From contig OY821746.1 in assembly GCA_963682055.1 (NCBI GenBank), positions 12,513,992 through 12,577,991 on the forward strand: 64,000 bases of DNA, read 5' to 3'. The translations under genes and the position numbers were made by a program. Shown piece by piece: positions 55,401 through 64,000 of this stretch. The DNA is from Primula veris. Lineage: Eukaryota > Streptophyta > Magnoliopsida > Ericales > Primulaceae. The first letter of the stretch is position 1. Each line of letters opens with the position of its first letter. Under the pieces are notes generated by a model. The model saw only the letters and a list, made by a program, of their open reading frames with translations, made no database searches and was not told the DNA's origin.

Positions 55401-56527
55401 GAACACTCCTACTATTTCCCTCCATAATCTAGTCATCCAAAATCCATAATTTAGCACAATCATTCAATTATAGAAGCGCATAAAAACCAGGCTGTTCAAC
55501 CCCTTTTTCTTTCTCTCTAGGTTGTTACTTGCCTCGGATGAAATTTTAAATCAATCTACAGATCCTCTTAAAAATTATAATCTTCTCTGTACTAAATGAG
55601 GAAATTGAACAAACAATGCAACTAAGGAACCTGGGTAATCTATATCCGTGCGTTCTCAACATTATTCTTACATGTTCAAACCACAACCAACACCACCTGA
55701 TAAAAGCAAGTTGAAATAACACTTCTTCAACCATCAGCCATCTCCAAAAATAAAACACCTAATTAATGTTAATCCATTCAATCATGAAAACAAGAACAAA
55801 CAACCCTCTCTCACAACAAACCAAACTTCGGGTAGTGCACCTTATCATCAAGATCAAGAATCATGTAACGGCTTATCCAACTGAGCACTACAAACCATAC
55901 CTGAATTAATCTCACGTAAACTAATCATCAAGTTAATTTGCGCACTTATCTTGAAATCAACTCAACGACCTACTTCCAACCTTAGGCATAAAAATTCTGT
56001 CATTAAACTTACATTCTCATTCACCACAAAATATACTCCTAATCTAATCCTCAATCCAAAAGCGGGTCAGACGCAGACCTTTCCTTTTACAGTTTCTCAT
56101 TCATTGTTTCACCAAGTAGTTAGTAGTCTCCTTCAATTCGCGATTTAATCTGGTTCCTATGCTAGAAAAGAAGAATCTCTAAAACTGAATAGTCTTTTAT
56201 GGTTTATAATCACTAGCATCAAGTACTAAAACCAGCACAACCATAAATTAGCAACCTTGGCGACCCTAATGACAATTCTTACACAGTTTAACATACTAGA
56301 AAAATTGCTCTAACAAATTCCTGCCAAAGATGAATTACTAATAATTGGCCTGCATATTTACTAAAATACTGCTTACATGCCACCTACTAAAATATCAATA
56401 ATCAACCCAACAAAATTTGGTACTCTCATAAATTCCTATATCCAACTTTCATAAAATTTTCAAGCAAACAATAACCGAGTACTGTACAGTATAAAGATGG
56501 ATCACACACCCATAACCCTGTCTCACC
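52464..56527 (-). mobile_element. Truncated gypsy-type interior, non-coding
   Basis: No frame above 80 codons and no gag or pol motif. Two further imprints of 'pol end, polypurine tract, LTR start' appear on the minus strand: CGGGACGAAACTTCTTTAAG then TGTGAAATCCCG at about 53086-53128, and GGACGAAACCTTATCAGGGG then TGCGACACCC at about 53376-53413. This suggests nested or serially truncated elements. The plus strand is poor in G relative to C throughout, and this bias stops at 56527. It may be a large non-coding LTR derivative or old nested debris. Confidence 0.55.
52806..56527. other. No host gene within the element interior
   Basis: Short frames on both strands (for example 53945-54154, 54636-54872, 55951-56148) have no recognisable motif and look like chance openings in AT-rich DNA. 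Confidence 0.5.
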
Positions 56528-57562
56528 GCATATTGGTCTCGCTTGGTCTTTTAAATTGAAAAGTATACTTTTTTTAAACAAGTTGAAAAGTATACCTTTT
56601 ATGTTACTTTTTAGTAAGTTAAATGGTGTTTGGTGAACATTGCAAAAATATACTTTTCATTAAAAATGTTATTTGGTAAAATTTGTTTACTTTTTACTTT
56701 TTGAGTTAAAATAATAGTTTATATCAATTAATAGAATCACAATAAATAATTAAGTAGCAAAACAGATTTTATTAAAAGATTAAAAGGAAACAAAATTATG
56801 AAAATATAACGATTATACGAACATAAAAAAGTTACAAAATTAACTACCGCCTACGGTTTCTCAAGTTTCTACAAATTTGATAACAAATTTCATTTCAATT
56901 AAATTGCATATAGTCATCATCACTTAAAAACTCTACAATCTACATCATCACTTAAAATTTCAATAAAAGTAACAATTTCGCTTATGTGTCCATTACACAT
57001 TAACTTGTCATATTCTCTACCAGTAAAATTTATGTTGTCTTTACGGATAAAGTTGTGCAAAGGCATAAACGTTCCAATCATATCGATTTTTTGAATATCG
57101 TAATAACGCATATCTCTCAAAATTCGCAATCGCATTTCCCCTACCCTAAACGTTCTTTCAATAACACTTCTCAATAACGTAGTCTAAAATTTAAAAAAAA
57201 CCGAAAAGCGTCAGTATAGTTAAATATTTAATCCAGATAAAATCTATGTGACAATTTTATTAAACTTATATGAATTTGTAGATTCCATGATAATAATACG
57301 AAAAAAATACCAGTTTCTTATATTTCATGAGATAAATTGATAAAATTTGAGTAACTAAACAAATAAATTATTTATATATTATATATTATGGTTTAGGAAC
57401 TTGATTTCATAATGTTGTAATGCATATTTTTCCTATTTTATTACAAAATTGGTATTGTAAAATCTTTCTTAAAGTTCTATTAAAGTATATTATTCAGATT
57501 ATTAGAGTTATGAAAAAGTTTTATTTAAGATTTTACGATGTTTCACTAAACCTTTCGAAACA
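56528..57562. repeat. 1.04-kb host segment, second copy in B (empty)
   Basis: Second copy, joined on the left to the truncated LTR element at GCATATTGG and running on the right through the empty site TTTCGAAACATTTCGAAA (57555) into normal unit sequence. Carries the same B-specific 22-bp insertion as the first copy. Confidence 0.9.
56920..57174 (-). pseudogene. PIF/Harbinger transposase fragment, B second copy
   Basis: Third copy of the same 84-codon fragment, in the right copy of the duplicated segment beyond the truncated LTR element. It differs from the B first copy at a few positions (Met for Ile in RDMRYY, EIVTF for EMVSF). Confidence 0.65.
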
Positions 57563-58917
57563 TTTCGAAAAAGTTTCCCTCAAATTTTGAAAGAGTATCG
57601 TTTCCCTTTCCGTTTTCGAAACGAGTTTCCGAAAAAACGCAATATCTAACTAAATAGAGTTTCCCGGTAACTATAAATCAGTATATACTAGATAATATTT
57701 TTCTGTAAAAATTATAAAATAAAACTCCTTAAATGCGTTATTAATATTAAAAAAATCTTGTAAAACAAATATTTTTAATAATTAATAAGTATAATAAGTA
57801 AGATTTGAAAGCATTTTAAAGTGGTTAGGTTATGGGTGGTTATGTATAATAGAATAGCTACAGTGGACCAAAAGTATTTTACTTCAATAAGTACCATGAA
57901 GTTTGATTTTTGTAAGTAAGATAAAAAGGATTTTACTTTTCATAAAAGTAAGATTATTGAATGACAACCAAACAACATGTTACTTAACATAAGTATAAGC
58001 AATATTAAGTAAAAAGTAATGGTTAAGGCCAATAGAGTAATGACAAATTCATTCATATTTTGGTATAGAAGTGCTGAATTATCTCATTTCAGTTTTTTAG
58101 TTAATTTAAAGATTTGTTGTCTTTTGCTTATCTTGTCTTTCTATTTATGTAGTCAACAGTCAGCGAGACCAAATTAAATGCAATTAATAAACTAGATTAC
58201 TTAACTCTTTACATTTTTTTTTTCATCCAAGTCCTTCTTAGAAGAATTATTCTCAAAAAAAAAATAAAAAAAAGTTCATTTTATGCTTCTTGAAATGCTA
58301 TTATAGATTTCTGAATCTCTGTTGATGTAATTTTCATGAGTTAGACCAACTAATAACGGACGAACCGGTGGATAATTAAGAATTCTTGCGCATTATGTCA
58401 TATGTGAGAAATCATCGTTCCATTTGACACGAAAGCAACCTATATATTCATAAATTGTAAAAAGACGTTACATTTTAATGAAAGGAAATATTATAAATAA
58501 CCTTCCATAGGGTAATATTAGTAACGGCAAGTGTATTTCGGTTAGAGAAGCTCAACGGCCTTTTCATTTAACGTCATAACTCGCGCGCAATTAGCAAATT
58601 CAAAAATTTACAATGACACACATTAGTCGAATTTTAAGAAGGGACATCCTTGATTTATAATAACCTGTAACCAGTACATTTACACTTACCAACTATAAAT
58701 CCAATTACAAAGAAAGATGGCAAATTATAATCTTCAGATACCAGCTCTAATCTGATACAAACAAAATCAAATGTAACAAAAGAAAACAAAATTTTAATAT
58801 AAGAACTAATAAAACAAATCTCATATGAAGATAGTGTCTCTTCTCCCGTGTCTATAAATTGACAATACAAGTGTACTGAAAACTTGACATTCATTTCAAC
58901 CCCATCTGGCGCGCGCG

Positions 58918-58951
<34 letters not shown>

Positions 58952-59009
58952 CTTGCATATCTACTCCGCACATACGTACTCACATATATATTTACATATA
59001 CACACAACA

Positions 59010-59510
59010 ATGGAAGGCATGATCATGGAGGAGAGAGAGGAAGTCATGCTTGTTCGACGCCCTGCCCGTTTCCTCACCCCAACTTTCTCTTCCTCCACCG
59101 CTTCTTTCGACCTCCCTCCCACCGCCTTCCACTCAAACCATAACAATCTTCCTGGTCTATACCCATCCCATGTCTCATTTCCAGGGTGGAAAAACCCCAT
59201 GCCAAGGTGGAGCGAGTGGGTAGACCAGATGAAACGTTTCCACCATTCCACTTGGCACAGAGCCGGCATCTATGAGCCCATCATGGCCTCCAAATCTCAC
59301 ATCGAACAAGATGTGAATCTTGTTATGGTGTTAGGCGAGAGGTGGAGTAAGACGACAAACACGTTTGTGTTCCCATGGGGAGAGGCTACAGTTACTCTAG
59401 AAGATATCATGATTCTCGGGGGGTATTCAGTTATTGGCCAATCCGTCTTATCGCCAGTGGAAAACCAGGACAATGAAGAATTCCATGAGATCAATCAAAA
59501 TTTGAATTCG
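59010..59510 (+). CDS. PMD (MAIN/MAIL-like) gene copy B, exon 1
   Basis: Exactly 167 codons from ATG 59010 to the donor AATTCG|GTGAGT at 59510/59511, phase 0. A short acidic start (MEGMIMEEREEVM) is followed by a proline and serine-rich stretch and the start of the plant mobile domain: WSEWVDQMKRFHHSTWHRAG, then IYEPIM, FVFPWGEATVTLEDIMILGG. It joins in frame to 61559-62761 for a protein of 567 residues, a usual size for PMD proteins, annotated in plants as aminotransferase-like PMD or 'PP7 long form homolog'. No catalytic residues are expected. Known members MAIN and MAIL1 act in the nucleus with a PP7-like phosphatase to keep transposons silent; whether this copy does is unknown. Confidence 0.8.
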
Positions 59511-61558
59511 GTGAGTACTACCTACGGATCTAAATTCACGTATGCATTAACAAAGGTCGTCTTTTATTCTTGTGTGTTCAAGTTTAATATATTGAGATTT
59601 GCTAAATATATATACATCTTATATTCAAAAAATTACAGTAAATTAAGTTAATGCCTTATTGGTAAATATCCAGAGATTAAGGTAAATTAGAACAAGGAGT
59701 CAATTGCCACATTCTGATTTGGTACGAGAAAGAAAGAAAAATGACTTTTCAACAAGATGTATTACTACAATTTATTTACTTGGCAGATTACAAAAAAAAA
59801 TTAAAATTATTTACTTGGCATATGTGTAGATAATTTTAAATTTGTAACTGTAAGTAATTAAGACGCTTCTGTCACCAAGCACCATAAACCATCTTGTTGG
59901 TCGCGGGTTAAATCCCATGCATGCCCCTCAGTACTTGGGGCACGACCCATTCAGATGCACTTTCGAGTTTTTTTTATATATAAACCGGTGTTTTTGGACG
60001 ATAAGCTTAGGTACAATAAAAATCATCGAAAAATTTGTTCCGTAAAAAGAAATGATAAAGAAACCATTTTATATATAAATTTGCAATATGCAATATATTC
60101 TTTTACTGTATATTATCATTTAATTGTTTTTGCCTCAATTTTATACCATGATCCCCCAGAAAAAACTTATGTGAATTTAGTCACCTTCGTTTAATAATCC
60201 TCACAGAGAATTAATAGTAAATTATCCAAATTGACAAAGCCTTAATAACTTCTATATTTTGGGAAAACGTTGATCCACAAAACTAACAATATCAGTTCTT
60301 GTTTGATTATTTCATGATTCGATTTTAATATCAAAATTTATATTTAACTCACATGTCATGGAACTAATATTTCTAACAAAAACTTCAAACACCGTTAATT
60401 TTTTCCCCTTAATTCATTTAATTTTTTTGTTGGCGTTTATTAAATATAATATATATATGTATGTATACATATGTAGGGGATGATCTATCATACTATTAAT
60501 ATAAGAAAACCCAAGATTTTTTATTCTGTCAAATTTTATCACTTTTTTTTTAAAATACTCCTACACCTTTTATTAATTACAATAATATCATACTCTTATA
60601 AAAAATTAAAAAGTAAAAATTAATAATACTCTTTATTCCTGTTTAAGAACTAAATATTATTTTAAATCTTATCAACTTATATTCTATCTTTTTTTTTTAT
60701 TCTCCACATATTTGTATCATAACTATACTAATTTTCTATATTTTTACTGTACTACGCGTCGCACACGCAACGGGTGGGGCACGATTATTAGTGCATACAT
60801 AAAAAAACACATTATGCTTACACATTAATCATAACCCTCCATCGAATTTATTTTCAATTGTCAAGATTAACTCACTTAACTAAAACAATAAAACACTTTC
60901 TCTTTCTTTTATTTGTCTTAATCCCCTCTGCCTCAATCTCACGTAACAAGCCCTTGATTATACATATATTTTTTCATAACTTTCAACATGGACATAGCAT
61001 GTATAATAGTTGTGTGACTTAAATTATTAAGTAGTAAATTAAGCTTTGAGTTGTTTATGGACCCATCTGGTGAACTGAATTGTAATCTTTAAACATTTGT
61101 TTTGCATATCGTAAACTACCTTGTCATGTGGGTTTTTCTAGTTTTAGTCTTGTTCTGGTATTCTTCCTTCTTTCTTTGTTCTCTAGTTTTTTTTTTTTTT
61201 TAAACTATTCAGTAGCTTATCTGGAAATGTAGTCATCACACTACCAAATGAACAGATTGGACAGAGGGAATTAAGACGAATAAAAAGAGAGAGTTTTATT
61301 GTTTTAGTTAACTGAGTTAATCTTGATCATTGAAAATAAGTTAGATGGAGGGCTATGATTAATGTGTAAACATATTATGTTTTTTTTATTTATATATGCA
61401 CTTTGAAACCTGACTTAACGTATCTTTAGAGCAACACTTTTACTTGGCATCTTGAAAATTATTAAGACCTTACAGTTTTGTTTTGTTTTGTTTTGCTTTA
61501 TAAATGATGACATGTATTCTCCATTTCTGTGTTTAAATCTTGAATATGTCCCTTGAAG

Positions 61559-62761
61559 GTGAGAAATGAGCTCAACAAGACAAAGGGCCGAAAAGTCTCC
61601 CAATCAATGTGGATGAGAGCGTTTATGGGAAACGACAGTCATGTCGCGCATGTGGCCTTCCTGGTGTTATGGCTCTCTCGTCATGTATTCCCGCTTACCC
61701 ATGATACCGTTGGGAAACATTTGCACGAAGTTAGTTTTGCACTCTCTAAGGGAAAGAGGTTGGCCCTTGCCCCCGCGGTCCTTGCCTGCCTATACAGGGA
61801 CTTGAAGTCGTTGAAGAAAAAAATTGTGAGTATGAGTGAAGAAAGGGTAAATCATGAGAGACTTAACTTATGGGCACCAATGCAATATGTTCAAATTTGG
61901 GCATGGGAAAGATTTCCAACACTAAGGCCACGACCCAGCGTTAGATATGATGGTGAGCCGAGAATCGGTGGCTGGAAAAATATTGGGAATTTATCAAATG
62001 CGGAAAATGTGAGAATGATAATCAATAATGCTGGCGAGGAGTTTGTTTGGCGGCCTTACAGCCTGTCTGAGAAATTTGATTTTTACCCAGGAAATGAACA
62101 ATGCGTCTCGATCTCTCCAGATATGTGCGAAGACTACAAGTCTTTCGCTAAATTTGTGAGGGTATCTAGTCTAGTAGGACCAAGTTGTGTTGAAGGGTAC
62201 TTTCCGTGTCGTGTTTCGATGCAATTTGGAATAGGTCAAGATATTCCCGGGAATGTAGCTAGTTGTGATAATACCCCTGAAGCTGCTTGGGAAACGTTCG
62301 ATAGATCCTCCGAAAATGAAAAACTTCACATCCCGTCAAAGGTGTTTGTAGCTGGTATCACGAGAAGGTATCAAATTTGGTGGAGCAGTTTGAGGCTGGA
62401 TAATGAATATATTGAATCGAGTGAGAACCACTTATTGGGAATCCACTTGAGTAGTGAGATGAAGAGTAAGACTATAAGTGAGGATATTGCTACATGTTCT
62501 ACTTTTACAGGACCTCAAATACCTATTTATCCTCCGGGTTTCGAGCCTAGTGCAGTTAAAAAATATGATACTGACATGGCGAAGCAACCGGTAAAAGAAA
62601 GAGCAACTGGCAAGCGAATAGAAAGTAGTGTGGAGAGGTTTCAAATGGAAGATGTTATTCAAGGTTCTTCTAAGCGTAAGAAAGATGAGGAAGACGATGA
62701 TCCTCTGAATAACTTAACAACTAAGGAGTTGTTAAGCCTTGCTATAAAGCGAAGATGTTAA
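61559..62761 (+). CDS. PMD (MAIN/MAIL-like) gene copy B, exon 2
   Basis: 400 codons plus TAA at 62759-62761, following acceptor CTTGAAG at 61558. It continues the PMD fold without a gap (VRNELNKTKGRKVSQSMWMR follows HEINQNLNS), as in other PMD proteins, where a helix with basic residues precedes the WMxxFM motif. The later motifs WAWERFPTLRP, FVRVSSLVG and CRVSMQFGIGQDIPG are present; the family usually has D where this copy has G in FGIGQDI. The C-terminal 100 residues are low-complexity, charged, with KRKKDEEDDD, suggesting nuclear localisation. The intron (59511-61558) is 2,048 bases and lacks the insertions seen in A. Confidence 0.8.
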   Translation: MRNELNKTKGRKVSQSMWMRAFMGNDSHVAHVAFLVLWLSRHVFPLTHDTVGKHLHEVSFALSKGKRLALAPAVLACLYRDLKSLKKKIVSMSEERVNHERLNLWAPMQYVQIWAWERFPTLRPRPSVRYDGEPRIGGWKNIGNLSNAENVRMIINNAGEEFVWRPYSLSEKFDFYPGNEQCVSISPDMCEDYKSFAKFVRVSSLVGPSCVEGYFPCRVSMQFGIGQDIPGNVASCDNTPEAAWETFDRSSENEKLHIPSKVFVAGITRRYQIWWSSLRLDNEYIESSENHLLGIHLSSEMKSKTISEDIATCSTFTGPQIPIYPPGFEPSAVKKYDTDMAKQPVKERATGKRIESSVERFQMEDVIQGSSKRKKDEEDDDPLNNLTTKELLSLAIKRRC

Positions 62762-62866
62762 AATAAATAAGTCTTTGCTTGGACTGTGATTTTTAATTTT
62801 ATGAATAATATGTTTACATTTTTCAATTGTTGAACGTTTGTATCGATTTGTATTGCTGTCAAGTTA

Positions 62867-64000
62867 CGGATGTGGAAGGTCAAATAGTTCTTTACTTTCT
62901 CGATTTCTTTGCTATTGTTTTTTTAGTCTCTAGTTTTGCACATAGGAGAATTGATCATACACTGCTAACTACCAGAATCATATAAAATTAATAACTTATC
63001 AATAGAATTACAATTCTCTACTCGGTTGCAACTTTTAAATTCTTCACCTTTCCATTCTCATGAAATTGTTGCATAAGTAACGATGTTGGTTCTTCTGCAG
63101 TATATGTATACTTGCAATGATGTTGGTTTGGCAATATCTTACAGAGATAAATTCTTTCTGAAATTCAATATGATTATGTGGCAAGACTTAAGTTTATATA
63201 ATGAGTTTATATGCTTCCTTAGTATTTCAGCTTTTGTTGTATCAGCTGTGTTCCACTGAAAAATTCAAAACATGAAGGGGCATCTAAATTCAGTGTTAAA
63301 CTTGAAGGTTATGTTTCTTGAAGGATTTTGTTGTTATGCTATTTTAATTAACGGATTGACTTTTTATCATCTGTACTCTCTAGTCAACTAATTGACTAAT
63401 AGCAATAACTGTACCTGACCTGTGAAAAGAAGGAAAGATTCTAAGAATGGTCCAAGTCATTCACACTAATACTAAATTTATTGAATCTGAGAATGCATTA
63501 AATTAATTTTAACACCAAATTTCGTTGGGAAAATACTAGTATTAAAATGTAATTATGTATGTACATGCTTTGTGATGAAAAATTCTAATAATTATCGGTC
63601 AATTAAATTTTAGTAACGTTATAAAGCCAGACTATCTCAACCAGACTAATTTCCAGACAGTATTTTATGTAATTTTTAAAATTCTTTTTACACTCCAAAC
63701 AAAACAAAAATAAAAACTCAAATATAATAATTATAAAACTTTAGTTGAGACTACTCTAAACTTAAATATTGATTAAAAGTATTTTAAATTTTAATAATTT
63801 GAATATATTTTATTTGACGATTCAATAAAATAAAAACTCAAATATAATATTATAAAACCTTATTTCAAACTACCCTCAATTTAAATATTAATTAAAAATA
63901 TTAAATATATGATCGAATAGTACACTCTTAAAATTTGAGATGAAAATAAAATTCTAAATTTGTTAAGAGTCTGATCGAGTCTATCCTGTTCATTAGCATT
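62867..64000. other. Unique right flank, no gene seen
   Basis: Beyond the end of copy B. AT-rich, with short AAACTCAAATATAATA repeats at 63712 and 63832 suggesting a local duplication of about 120 bp. No open frame, RNA gene or element was recognised. Confidence 0.45.

Larger units (their letters stand above)
31689..62866. repeat. Large tandem segmental duplication, copy B
   Basis: Second copy of the block at 1-22935. It is about 8.2 kb longer because of a 5.9-kb LINE (40004-45911) and a 5.9-kb LTR-element fragment with a 1.04-kb host duplication (50653-57562). It lacks 1.29 kb of A (A 8117-9404) and the 3.3 kb of extra intron sequence present in A. The right boundary is at about 62866, shortly after the PMD stop codon. 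Confidence 0.95.

Noticed and set aside
59511..59651. PMD exon 1 frame reading on to 59651
   Set aside because: The extension is AT-rich and loses PMD similarity after the GT donor at 59511, while exon 2 continues the domain in phase.

Overview
This is a repeat-dense nuclear window from a flowering plant, probably a eudicot. It is AT-rich and has introns with GT-AG borders, plant-type Ty1/copia, Ty3/gypsy and L1-like retroelements, hAT-, Mutator-, Stowaway- and Harbinger-type DNA transposon remnants, and genes of two plant families: plant mobile domain (PMD) and trihelix factor. I cannot name the species. I saw no tRNA, rRNA, CRISPR or organellar segment.

The main feature is a large tandem segmental duplication. 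Copy A (1-22935, probably running in from the left) matches copy B (31689-62866) base for base apart from scattered substitutions, small indels and a few large structural differences. Copy A has a 52-bp deletion in PMD exon 1, plus a solo LTR, a truncated copia element and a 970-bp duplication in the PMD intron. Copy B has a 1.29-kb deletion at 39783, a 5.9-kb L1-like LINE (40004-45911) with a 16-bp target-site duplication, and a 5.9-kb truncated Ty3/gypsy-type element (50653-56527) between two copies of a 1.04-kb host segment. An older, more diverged layer is also visible: 8173-10262 resembles pieces of 30-3430, and 31025-31645 resembles 5640-6622.

Layout of each unit, left to right: a promoter-like block; three hAT-like MITEs; a broken trihelix gene; a Mutator-type MITE; a small hAT-like MITE; the diverged paralogous block; the 3' end of a copia element; a Harbinger transposase fragment; and a two-exon PMD gene. 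The PMD gene is the only gene that looks functional. Its B copy (59010-59510 joined to 61559-62761, 567 aa) is intact. The A copy has a frameshifted exon 1. Between the units (22936-31688) lie a second PMD fragment, a copia element with a long LTR and gag-protease-integrase but no reverse transcriptase, a Stowaway-like MITE and the old paralogous block. The last 1.1 kb (62867-64000) holds no gene I can see.

The observation I find most striking occurs twice independently. In the A intron and in B at 49612-57562, an LTR element begins exactly at its LTR terminus, is truncated at the other end, and is flanked on both sides by about 1.0 kb of the same host DNA. The second host copy is an empty site. 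This looks like one-ended integration finished by template-switch repair, or unequal exchange with an uninserted chromosome. A templated filler sequence at one junction supports a repair origin.
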